This document shows, piece by piece, positions 22,219 to 33,550 of a stretch of DNA of 64,000 nucleotides. Within the stretch, counting starts at the first letter, position 1; the number at the start of each line of letters is the position of its first letter. The stretch covers positions 17,520,001-17,584,000 of the forward strand of contig CM062205.1 of NCBI GenBank assembly GCA_031216445.1. The letters are read 5' to 3'. Source of the DNA: Lateolabrax maculatus (Eukaryota; Chordata; Actinopteri; Acropomatiformes; Lateolabracidae). Below the pieces are notes generated by a model, which was not told the origin of the DNA, did not search any database, and worked only from the letters and a program-made list of their open reading frames with translations. The translations under genes and the position numbers were made by a program.

Positions 22219-23547
22219 TCAGACCTGGGTGCTGTAGGGGCGTGGTGGGGGGGGAAACACGTCTGTGGGGCTGTAGTAACTCAGAGGGGAGGAGCCCTGC
22301 GGGTTGGCAGACAGCGGCAGGGAGACGGACGGGTTCTCGTAGTAGGTGTGGAAGCCCAGCCGCTCCCCGCCGTTGCGCATGTCGTCTGTGAGTCCAGAGC
22401 GGAGGGAGTACGGGGAACAGGCGGGGCAGTGGTTGTGGTGGGAACCCGCGTCCAGCTGATCCAGAGAGACGGGGGTGATAGCCGCGCCGTCCATGGCGAG
22501 GGCGTTGCAGGCATTGCAGGGAAAGTGAGACAGAGGGTCCGCCCCCACCACGGAGCCCATGTCCACCTCAGAATCATTCTTCTTACAGCAGTAATACTGC
22601 AGAAGGTAGACAAGGAGGACACCAGGGAAGAGAGAGAGAGAGAGACTTACCATATAATAAAAACGTACCATAACATGTATTGTGACATTGTGGGAATTAA
22701 GCTTATTTGCTTTCTTGCCAAGAGTTAGATGAGAAGATTGATACCACTCTCAAGTCTGTGTGTTAAGTACAGAGCTACAGCGAGGAGGCAATTAGCCTAG
22801 CTCAGCACACAGACCACCAGTAATTAACACTTTTTATTTAGTTTGTTTAATCCATACACAAACACCAGTGTCGTCGCAGTGAGGATGCCAGGCAACCAGC
22901 CACGCCGCTGCACAGAAGTACAGGGCGGATGCATAAACTGTCCTGTTCTTCACGAGATCTTAAAAACATACATTGTAATTTCTAAATTTCTATTTGTGTA
23001 ACATTTAAGCAGACAAGATAAAATGTGTTGATTAGTGAGCTTTAGAGGAGCTGGTATGCAGATTTCTGAACTTTGCATAGAGCCAGGGTAGCTGTTTCCC
23101 CCTGCTTCCAGTTTTAGTGCTAAGCTAAGCTAATCACCTCCGGCCTCTATCTTAAAATTACAGCAAGAGGAACTGAGGAATAAGTTAGGTACAAATAATA
23201 ACAGATTTTACTTAACTGTGTATTTATGTATATAATGCACACAAAATACCTTTAAAGACTAAATTACTATCATCAAAAGCAATGTAACTACTCTGCTTCT
23301 GAACTATAACCATTTTCTCATGATATTCACAGATCACTGTGTTCTAGATCGTCTAGATAAAGCTTTAAAAGGTAATAGTTTTGATTTTTTATTTAAAAAA
23401 TCCTGCTTTCAAATGACTGAAGCCCTACACATTCAAACACACGCACAGTGATACCTGGAGTCTACAGTAACAGAGCACTGCCACGATGCACAGCAGTATC
23501 ACTCCGGCGAGAATTCCTCCGGATATAACGATAGTTCCCGCTGACAT
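22219..23547 (-). CDS. fam163a: FAM163 family single-pass membrane protein (FAM163A-like)
   Basis: Two coding exons, 23547-23455 and 22596-22219, give 156 residues (human FAM163A about 167). Exon 1 encodes a short N-terminus and one hydrophobic segment, TIVISGGILAGVILLCIVAV, then the family signature CYCRLQ. This runs across the splice into YYCCKK. The cytoplasmic part keeps FAM163A landmarks: CNAC, CPACSPYSLRSG, and NGGERL followed by a YYE. It ends in RPYSTQV, a class I PDZ-ligand pattern; mammalian members end STDV as remembered. The human relative was described as neuroblastoma-derived secretory protein, and biochemical function is not settled. The 5' UTR appears split among three upstream exons reaching a GC-rich promoter near 31.4 kb. 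FAM163B is less likely because the CNAC and CSPYS segments fit FAM163A. Confidence 0.87.
22672..23200. repeat. Degenerate copy of a palindromic foldback element
   Basis: The left part reads gacattgtgggaattaagc and gagttagatgagaagattga. The right part is in the opposite sense: gctttagaggagctggtatg, then gctgtttccccctgcttcca and gctaagctaagctaat. Motifs are shared with 28699-29090 and 40010-40309, so three copies of one family lie within 18 kb. It sits in the intron between the two FAM163 coding exons. Confidence 0.7.
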
Positions 23548-23569
23548 TCGACCAGCTCTCCATCAAACC
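23548..23569 (-). other. fam163a: FAM163 5' UTR, 3'-most segment
   Basis: The start-codon exon probably begins at 23569, after a pyrimidine-rich acceptor ending ctgaag. It contains an upstream ATG at 23563-23561 in a different frame from the main ATG. That frame stays open through the first coding exon and ends at TAG 23464-23462. Confidence 0.6.
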
Positions 23570-24491
23570 CTTCAGAGGGAGACAGAGAGAGATGAAAGCA
23601 AGAGAGAGAGACGGATATTTAATGTAGAAAGGAAGGAGAAGGGAAAAAAAGGGAATGTGAATGAGTGTACTAGACATTTGGATTTCGGTAGTGCTAGAGA
23701 TTAAACTAAAATTTACTGCAAAATGTTCTATAATGCCTGCAAAGATAACCACTGTAGGCTGAATTAGTATATTTATGTAACATCGTGATGTAACCTCAAC
23801 TGATGAAACATGTTGTAACTAGTTGGTTATCATGCAGCTATTATCAGACAGTTCGGGATGTTTCAGGCCTCACAGATTCAGATGGATGATAAATAAAAGG
23901 AAAAACCACCACAAACCCAATCCCAAGGGTGTTCACTCAGGTTCTCATTATTTTCACTCTCTTCCAACCATCGAGCCGGCATGCCCTGTATGGAAGCACT
24001 TGCACTTGTGCTGTTTCTTTGCATATTCACTTTCTTTTTGAGTGGGAACAAATTGATAGCACTCTGCGTTAAGGCCACATTCATGTCATATTGTTCAGAC
24101 CATATTTCAGAGAAACTGAGTCAGAAAACACGACCACATCACACCACATTGAGTTGCAATGCCAAAACTGAGATATCAGAAAGTTCTGACAGCAATGATA
24201 GTGTCAAGACACTGTTGGCAACTGGCTGCGAAGCATCCATACCTGGAACTTACATAAAAATAAAACCCAACATCAACACTACCTGGCTACAACTCTGTAC
24301 TTAAAACAGAGACATGAGAGAGAACGAATAAGCCTATTTCCCAAAAGATTGAGCTGTTTCTTTAATTTGTCACCATCCTGTATTTCTCTGTGGCTAACAA
24401 TTTGTTGTTTTCAGTTGTTATGAGTTCAGAGGAAAAATAGTTTCACTGAAGCGGTAACACCCAGGCTCTAATAGAAGAGATGGACACTTAC

Positions 24492-24595
24492 ATTAGAAGA
24501 CAGCGGGAAAGGCAGAGATGGAGGAGTGTGAGCAGGTAGGAAACCATGACAGGCCGGTGGAGTGTTACTCTCAAAACCTCCTCTCACTGGAACTC
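24492..24595 (-). other. fam163a: Predicted FAM163 5' UTR exon
   Basis: A 104-base segment bounded by a strong acceptor (tttttcctacag, AG at 24597-24596) and a consensus donor (AAT|GTAAGT at 24491). An ATG at 24547 lies inside. The strand, order and splice quality fit a noncoding exon of the FAM163 transcript; no transcript evidence is available to me. Confidence 0.5.
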
Positions 24596-27500
24596 CTGTA
24601 GGAAAAAAAAGACACTTCTGTCAAGCCAAAATGAAAGCAATAAAGGGCTGTGGGATTCTTACACGATAAATCACTTAAAACTATTAACTGCTTATCAGAA
24701 AAATCAGTCTAATCAGCTAGTTGTTTCAGCACGAGCCTATATACGGTATATCACATCCACTCTTTCATATGGCAGGGTCACACACTAAGATCGATAAATA
24801 TAGGCATAAACTGTGCATAATTAGATTCGCCACAGGAATCTGAAAAGCAACATCTGCAAAGTGTGCGTGAATTCCAACAGGACCACTTTGGATGGCAAAC
24901 ACTCAGGATGTAGATGGATCAGCATGCTGAATGCAGCAGCACCTACTGTGCACACTTGCCATATGGCCAGTATGTTGTATGGATATGCGCAGTACAGTTT
25001 CAGCATACTAAATCTGACTCCTACGTGAATCTCCTGTCGGTTTTCATTCACTGCGACTGATTCAAAAGCACCTCTCAAAGGCCCGTGGATAATTATCATC
25101 ATGTGATCTCTTTGATACTGATAGAGCAATTGAATAACACAGTAAAGATGTTTTTACTAAACCTACATTTGCTACTATTCAATACATACATGCAACTTAA
25201 TGTTTTGCTGAGAACTGGCGAGAACATATAAGACACAAAAGATATCTGCCAGACATGGTTTAGATTCTCAGCCGAGCTAAAGTCAAGAAAATATACAGAT
25301 ACATGCACAAATTACTCACTGACAAATTATAGTCAAGAGTTGGGATTTCTAAACCCCTCCAGTGTTTGCTCTGCATTGCACGTAAATAATCTTAAATAAA
25401 TAGCTCTGATTGGCAGAGTCACACAGGAGGTGGTGCAAATGAAAAGAAATCAAGAGTCTGCACACCTAATTATCTCCACTGCACACAGAAAATGTAGTGT
25501 CTTGCTTCAAATAGACCTTAGAAACAGGTCTATCTGGCAGAAAGCAATAAATTAGCAGTGTGCAAGAGAGATGGAATATGTGTGCACATGCCTCGATTTC
25601 TTTTTACTGGCAGTCACAATAAAATACCAAACACACAGTCCAAACATTTATGCAAGAAGAGAGAATGCCATTTTATATCAGTATATAAAATGCATGGTTT
25701 TGACATTAATTTAGAAATTAATTTATATGGTTGAGTTCCAGCACTGAAGCGCTGCCATTACAGAAATTACAACACAAAGCGACTTTTGTTTATCTACTGT
25801 TCAAGTTGATTAACTAAAATATCCACATATTTCTCAGCGGAAGAACATCCTTTAATTATCCCAATTAATTTGATGAAAAAAAAAAGTCAAGCGTCTTTCT
25901 CATTACTGGTGTATTAATGTAATTTTCTAAAAGCTATGCGTCTCCCAAGGCTGTTATTTGCAGTGAATTTTAGTCTTATTGCCTAATGAAATGGTTTAAA
26001 CGTTCTGGCACTTGTTGTAATGTCATAACTGGCAAATCTCAGCCACGAGGTTAAAACAAATGGTGGTTTAGTGTGGGGTGGTTTGGTCGGCTCCCTGACT
26101 GTGGAGCCACATGTCCCCCACCCTGCCCACAGTCAAATCGAGCCAGAGGTGTCTTTTCCTTTTGGTGAGTGAGGTGTAACCCTTCAAACAATAAGGATTC
26201 AAAATCTTAACATTTAACATTGAATGCACATGAATGTCTGACTAATTTAACACAATCAAAGAGAGAAATGTGTGTGTGTGTGTGTGTTGAAATGAGCATG
26301 TTCCCTCCCAGACTGCTCACTCGGTGCAGTATCTACCATTGCGTCATTGTACTAAATTATATACACCACGGGCCACGATAATGTTGTTAAAAGCGATGTG
26401 AAGTCTCTCTTGCTCCCCATTTCTCCATCTCTTCCCTCTTGAGCTCACTATCTGCCTCCTTTACTCTCTTTGTCTCCCATTCACACTTTTAGCCATATCC
26501 TCCTCATTGACCACACTGTACACATCAATCCCCTCTTTTTCTGTCATTTCATTTAAAGGACAATCCTTGTGCTGCGCTGCTGAAGCTACTGTAGCGCATT
26601 TATGCAGAAATGAGGGCCTTCTCTGATGTATATCAACACAGACAAAGCAATGGAATCTCACTAGAACCAAAAACAAGTGATTTTGACTTAACATGCAACC
26701 AAATGATGCTAGAAAGGGAGCGAAGAGGTAAAGCCTCAGATTAGAGAGTTTCTAACAGACTGGAGAGACAAAGATGGCAAGTGACAGAGGTTGGGAGACT
26801 CAACTCTAATGCTGTCAGAATATCTTAACCAACGCAGTTCATATATGACTCTCAGTGGGTTCAGAGCTGTCTGATTCAACTGGGAAACACACGCAAACAC
26901 AAATCCGAGCAAACACGTAAGTAACAACACTTAGATCACAACACAACTCTGTAGCCTGAAAGGACTTAAAGGATCTGCCAGAAATCCGGACAGTTGCTGA
27001 CTTGGACAAGTGACAGGGATGAAGCGGGATGAGAGAGTCTCAGACGACAGCCTCAGAGGACGCAACAGGCATCTGATTTCCACAACACAAAATCTCCTTT
27101 AAGTAATTAAGTGTACGATTCCCAGGTGACCAGTAGACTCCGGTTAGACGGTGTGTGTCTGTGAAATGAGCTTCAGTGACAGTAAGTAAAGGATCTAGTT
27201 CTTTACTGTGCAAGAAAAGGCTGAAGAAAATGTGTATCCCTGAGATTTGAAGGGATTTTGACAAGGCTGGGAGGAGTTAGTTGGCATCCACGGTTGCAAA
27301 AGTAAAAGTCCTGCTTATTTTCTGCTTACACAATGTTAGGTGACCGGCAGATGGATAGACATGAGACACAGTACAAAAGATGACAAACTTGTCATCGAGA
27401 AGTCGTACAGGAGTCAACTACGACTCCCAAACATACTTTGGTGAAAACCACCCAATCACAGAGGTTAATATTTTGCTGCGTGCACTGCTAACAGCCAATA

Positions 27501-28400
27501 ACATACTGTAGTCAACTGTTTAAATCTGCTCACTTGGAGATTCTGTCTAAGTTTTGGATGAATTCAGCAACTACAATGCTGTATGACGTTTCCTATTGAA
27601 GAGCAGAAATGATTAGTCGATCGACAGACAAATTAATAATTTCACTAATGTTTTTCAAGCAAGGATCACAAATATTCTAATGTCTTTGTCATATATTATA
27701 CCGAATGTGAATACCTTTAAGGTTTGTACTGTTGGTCAGATAAAACAAGCAACCTTCTTGGAAACAAATAATCAAAACTAATGGCCATAACATAAACCTA
27801 CAGTATAATCCACAAGACTCCTGTCTTTATATCTTGAGCAACATCGAGCATATCATTGAAAGAAAACTTTGAAATGAGAATACACCGCAAAGTGGTAAAA
27901 AAAAACTTCTCAAACCAGTGGCTCATGCTACTTTGCACCGCAATTAACAGAAAAAGTAACTGAAGCTTTTATGTGTTAACACAGTCCATTGCACTAATCA
28001 TTAGTTTGACTGTTTTTTTTTAAAGTTTTGTATGTATTTGCCGTATTGTGATCTAATCATGGTTAGAAAATATTCTTTTTTTTAATATTGTGAAATGTGC
28101 TCTTTTACTTGCCCTTTCCCTCTCTCTCTTTCACACACAAAACACACTCAAAGCAGTTGATTGGAGTGGTGATTATACCTTTATTCAAGCAACCACAACG
28201 TCATCTAATTTCAACCTTAAAAATGTTGGAAATATTGAGAGAGGTGGAGAGGTTTCACACCCCACTTGCAGAACTATATTTAGCAGTTTTGTCGTCTCTT
28301 GACTCAGTGAAAAGCAGGAGATGAGAGGCAGCGGAGAGAGGTGTCATATTTTAATTCATTTTCTCAGTGGGAAATGAAATGATCCTAGCAGTCAGCTAAA

Positions 28401-28459
28401 TGTGCGTGTGTGTGTGTGAATAACCAGCTCATACACACACACACACACACACACACACA
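28401..28459. repeat. Facing (GT)n and (AC)n microsatellites
   Basis: A GT tract at about 28401-28418 is followed 12 bases later by an AC tract at about 28431-28459. The two are complementary and could form a hairpin in single-stranded DNA or RNA. They lie in the long FAM163 5' intron. Confidence 0.85.
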
Positions 28460-28698
28460 TTTGTGTTCAATGTGTACGTGTACACACTTACACAACCACC
28501 GCCAAACATATCGCTAATCAGAAGTTGGAGAGGTAAAAACACTGCTTCCCTCTAAAGTTTCACGTGGGATGATGTGGTGATGATTTGTGTTTGGGAATTA
28601 AGAGCTTTTTTCTCCCATGTGATGCCTGAGTGAACCACAAAAATTACAGAAACTTTGAAAGGAAAATGTTATTAGAAAACCCAACTTTATCTAAATGT

Positions 28699-29090
28699 TA
28701 AAGGAATAGTTTGACATTTTGGGAAATACGCTTATTTGCTTTCTTGCCGAGGGTAAGATGAGAAGATTGATACCAGTTTTATATCTATTTGTTTAATACG
28801 AGGCATGAGCCAGCAGTTGGTAGGATGGCTCTGTCCAAAGGTAACAAAAATGTGCTACTGCCACCTCTAAAGCTCATCAATTAACATGTAATATTTTATT
28901 CTTTTGATCCGTACAAAAACTTAAGACCTATAAACACGACTCATTGTGGTTTCATGTGGGGTGCTGGACTATTTCTTGGCGAGGAGCAGAGACTTGCTGG
29001 AGTCTTGTCGTCACTCTGAGGTGGCCTGGCAATCAGCCCAGCCAAAAAATAGTCCGGCACATAAAGCCCATATTCTCTTAATTTAGGACA
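28699..29090 (+). repeat. Foldback element, left half plus central palindrome
   Basis: It starts with taaaggaatagtttgacatt, the same terminal sequence as the copy at 40010. It continues with gggaaatacgcttatttgc and gatgagaagattgatacca. Near its centre two arms pair: tgctggactatttcttggc (28962-28980) and, inverted, gccaaaaaatagtccggca (29041-29059). The right half is missing or too decayed to define. Confidence 0.75.
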
Positions 29091-30542
29091 GAGCCAACTC
29101 ACTGTTTGTAGGTTTCACAAATCACAAATTCCATGAGCCCAAAGCAACGTCTTAAAATGTTTTGTTTTGTCCGGCTCCAGTTTAAACCCCATTAATAAAC
29201 ATATAAAACAGAGTCAGCAAAACAGCAAATCGTCATATTTTGCGAACCTGGAACCAGTAAATGTTTGGCATTTTAGATAAATGATAAACGCCTTAAACAA
29301 TTATTTGACCCATTTTCTATCAATCAGCAAATCAAGTAATCAACTAAACTTTACAGCCCATTTGTATTCCTATTATATTCTATATATTCTTTAGAACACA
29401 TCCTGGAAATGACTCTGCCTTAGTGCCCTAATCATCTTTATTTTTTTAAGTCTCATTATCCTGTGTCACTGGAGATACAGAGACAGAACATGCATTTGTG
29501 AGAGAGGCAGTATGTGTTTAAAAAATCCTTTTGAAGCTGAAACTCATCCGTGTTTCATTTTAAGCACCCATTTAAGAAGACGTCAGATAAAGTCATTGTG
29601 TGGATGAGCTTAAACTCATTTCAAAGGGAATAAATAGAGAAGCTGAGAGATGATTCTACAACAGGAGAGAGATGGTAAAACAGAGACGGACGGTGAGGGA
29701 GAGCGATGGAGTGAGAGGGTGGCAGTACCTGAGTGGCTCCTTGATATATCCATTCTTAAATAATGATATGAATATTTCGTTGAGGTGGCCTCTAACTTTC
29801 ACTGGAAATCACAGTGAGTCCCTGCAATTTTAAAAGCCCTGGGGCTTCAATTATTCAAGTATCATTCCTCTAACAATATTTTTCCATCACAGGGCAATTT
29901 AGCCAGGTAGTAAAATCCGGACTTCTCTGCCTCGTCCGCCTCTGAAAGCACTCATCTCAGCGTGTGAGGAGAGGAACACATCCACATCTAGGACAGAGAC
30001 GCCCGCTGCAAGAGCAGGAGGGAGCAAAGACTGCCAAGAGTGGGGGGAGAAGGGGGGGGGGGGGAGTGGATGATTTTATTTTCAAATAATCTAAACGGAA
30101 CTCAGTCATCCGTTTTTTCCATATGAATGACAACGCATTCACTCGCTCTGGTCTCCTTTGTGTTTGGAGGGCTTACCAAGTGTCATAATTACCTCGCTGT
30201 TATTTATTTTGGATCATTTATGGTTGAATTGGTGAGAAACTGGATTTGTGGACAGCGCAGGGGTTCAATTCTGCGCCGATGCTGCCAACAAAAGGGAAAT
30301 CACTGAGGCCCAGATGAGCTGTAGAGATCTAAGCTCAAGATTTAAGAGCTGAAACACTTTCAGTTACACAGTTCGCCCAGAGCAAGATCCCCGAGGTGCA
30401 GAGCAGAGATCAGAGACACCACACCAACAACCTTGTGGCAAAAGCTTTAAAGTTGTCTCCCGTTTGACCTGTTCTCGTCCGGCAAACAGTGTGTGTACAG
30501 AGAGAGATAATGCGAATAAGCACGCTCAGACACAGAGCTTAC

Positions 30543-30595
30543 CTGCAGAAGTCACCATCTGGGGGACAGCATCCTCCACTGTGCAGCAAAGCCCC
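30543..30595 (-). other. fam163a: Predicted FAM163 5' UTR exon
   Basis: A 53-base segment preceded on the - strand by a long T-rich tract ending tttcccag (AG at 30597-30596) and followed by the donor CAG|GTAAGC. It contains an ATG at 30558-30556. Spliced in order to 24595-24492 and 23569, that frame stays open for 75 codons. Confidence 0.5.
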
Positions 30596-31342
30596 CTGGG
30601 AAAGCAAAAAAAAAGAAAAAAGAAAAAAAAAAGACATGACATCAGTTGCAACCATGATGCCTGGAGACGCCTCGGGCCCCAGCAGTGATGTGGTCAGCAC
30701 TGCAGCCGCAGTAAATGAGCTGGTTTGGATCCCTCTGCATTTGACATCATAAATGAATCCCTTAATCACCCTCATATCATTCATCCACTGCCTCCCTCTC
30801 ACATCCACTTTCAGTCAGTGCTCAGGTTATTACATAGAAGAAATTGGTTTAATTGGTTAATGTAGCCTGAATGAAATCTAACATATGTACAATATAAATG
30901 TGTAAAAGTGGCCATAATCATGCAGGATAAGGAACATATTTTATGGTCATTAATGCTCACAAACTCTCTCTATTTCGCTTTTAATATAATGCAATCAGCC
31001 GATTGTATATTGAATTGTCATGAGCGGGAATAAGATGGAAGAGAAACCCACCTGGAATCGATTTACTCACCTCACCGTGCGGATTATGTCATTAATTCAG
31101 CATGCACCTCATTGCAAGTGATGTCAAACTACAGTAGCCTATGCACGACCTCTTGGCAAGATAAAAACGAGAATTAATACTTTTCCGAGGCGCACCGAGC
31201 TAAGGTCTAACTAAATTGGCGGCTGGAGGTCAACGGAGCAGCTGTTACATCTCTGATCAGCCTCGTTTTTTACTCAATTAAGCGGATACATTGAAAGGCA
31301 GATGGCGCGCGGATGACTGTGGAGCCCAGATGTCTCTCTTAC

Positions 31343-31830
31343 CTCTCAGACTGGAGCCAATCTCAGCAACCTGTGTGAGAGACTTTTTTTTTTTTGTATA
31401 ACTGTCGATTCCTGTGTCGTACGCGGCTCCGCGTCCTCTCCGGTCCGCCGGTCACGAGAGACGCCCGGAGCGCCGCTGATCTCGCTCCACGACCGGAACC
31501 ATCACGTCCGCGCCCCGCCGGTTTTTTTTTTTTTTTTTTTTCTTTTTTCCGCCCCCGGTTCACTCGCAGCCAGGTGCCAGAGAGGGCCTGCGGGGAAATC
31601 TCACGGCATCGTCCTCCTCTTCTTCCTCCTCCTCCTCCTCCTCCCTCCGTGAAGCGCTGGAGAGCGGTGAGGCGGCGGCGGCGGCGCGGCGGCGGAGTGT
31701 CACCGCGCGGCATGGCTGCGTCCTCGGCGCAGGATCCCGGGGGGCGGTTTGGCACCTGCAGCCGCCGGTCCGGGGGGGGGGGGGGGGGGGCAGCAGGGGG
31801 GGTGCGACGGTGTCAGCCGCACACCGTGTG
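31343..31830 (-). promoter_or_regulatory. fam163a: GC-rich promoter island and first noncoding exon of the FAM163 gene
   Basis: The region is dense in CG dinucleotides, in contrast to the AT-rich flanks. It holds a (TCC)n run at 31612-31645, a T run at about 31521-31540 and a G run of about 20 at 31771-31791. On the - strand it ends at a consensus donor (GAGAG|GTAAGAG, GT at 31342-31341). This fits a CpG-island promoter whose first exon ends at 31343. The transcription start cannot be placed. Confidence 0.55.
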
Positions 31831-33513
31831 ATATCACTTCACCGGGAGGATGCAACGGAGTGGGGGGGGTGTTAGTGGACAGGGGGTCGTCAGCATCCCG
31901 ACATGATGGATGATGGAGCGTAAAGCTGGAGGAGCAGTGAGGAGCAGAGGTCCACGCCGCCCCGATGTCTCCACGAAGTAAAAAGAAAAGAAAGAAAAAA
32001 AAAAAAAAAGATCTCTTGACTTGTGCAAAATTGACTCTGAACTTTCAGTGAAACATCTTTTCAGCCAACCTGTCAGAGCCTGCACGCCAAGTGTCAGACA
32101 GAAAGGTAAAAACAATATTCAAGTTCAAGGGAGAGAAGATAATAAAAGAAGTTAATACTTGGAAAAAAAAAGATACCATGGATCATTTTAGATGGATAAA
32201 AGCAATGTGCAGTGATCTTACATGAGCTATGACCTCCAAGAGAGAGCTAAAAGTTTAGTTAAGAAATGGAAAATGCAAAAAAGCAAAATCCACAGATTTA
32301 CACCTGAACAGGCTCTGATGAGCTGGCAACACAACACAGCTGCAGGGACAGGTACTTCAGATCAGGTTGTAACTAAGCTTTATTAATGCTTAATAAGTCA
32401 TTTACTGAGGGGCCGACCATTTTTTCAGATATGTTTAAAATATTTTGGGTTGTCAGGCTGTGAAAAATCTCTCTCACTGATGTCTTTTTAGGTCTGTAGT
32501 TAATCAGGAAGCCTGCTCCAGTGGACCATTTGAGCTCTGACCTTCTGGAAAATGGCTGCAGGGTATTTACATTAACATTCACAATTGCAGACCTGAATTC
32601 TTGTCAAAACTCTTTGAAATATCTTTAATGAATTACTAGGATTTAAAATGGTGGATGATTTCTGAATGTTTATTGATGGCCACGTGGCAATGTTGAGCTA
32701 TAACTATAACAATAACTGATCTATAAAGCATAGTCAATACATTTGTTAACCATTTATAAAGCTATAATTTACATTTACAATACATTTAGAAGGGTGCCTT
32801 ATGAGAAATTGAAACATTGAAGAAAACAGATTGACTTCACTATAAATTAGAGAGTAAACAATTTTAGAACAACCACACTGAAAAGATGTTTCAAGCTCCT
32901 TTCTTGCTTTCAAGGCAGGAAAGTGAAATCTCAGGTGAGAGTACCACATACAGGTCTTAAAGATAAGGGGCCACTGACCTCACAAAAGGGTCTTGACAGT
33001 AAAGGAAGTGTTGAGCGTAAGCTTCCCTCCACGGTGCTGAAGCGCTGAGAAAAGGGGCAAACACCGAGGCAATCATCTCTTTACCTCGGATACATGTAAC
33101 TAAAGGATTATTCCATTCATCTTTGTTACACTATCTTCATCCTCCCAATTCCCTGACGCTACTGGAGCCGACCATCGCAAACTGCTCCTGCAAACAAGAT
33201 TCATCTTGACCATAATACCCATATAATGAGGAGATTTAGCCCGGCTACATTTGTTTAAGTACAATCTTGATCCAGAAAAAAAAAAAAAAAAAAGGCTCAT
33301 CTCTTTAGCATTTCCCCTGCATCTGTGTGTGTCTCTGGCTGAGTCAAACTAGCTTTGCAGCAGGGGGCTGATGAAGGGAGGCCAGTGGGGAGTTCTAAGA
33401 TTACTGCTCAAATTGAATAAAGGAGTCGACACATTACAGCGGCTTAGATGATACAGTACACCCCACTGCACTGCTTAATTTAGAACCAGCACAATGTTAC
33501 ACAAGGCACACAG

Positions 33514-33550
<37 letters not shown>

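Larger units (their letters stand above)
24596..30542. other. Long 5' intron of the FAM163 gene
   Basis: No coding exon seen. Contents include the foldback element at 28699, the GT/AC pair at 28401, a (TG)n tract near 26271 and a run of about 14 G near 30050. The stretch about 25850-26080 is non-repetitive and could be regulatory, but only comparison with other fish would show it. Confidence 0.45.

Noticed and set aside
22645..22660. Strong-looking - strand donor (ATG|GTAAGT) upstream of the last FAM163 exon
   Set aside because: No matching acceptor or exon-like sequence precedes it, and the reading frame from the first coding exon joins perfectly to 22596 without it.
31394..31831. 145-codon + strand and 130-codon - strand open frames
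   Set aside because: They arise from CG-rich and homopolymer sequence of the promoter island; polyPhe, polyPro and polyGly stretches and no family resemblance.
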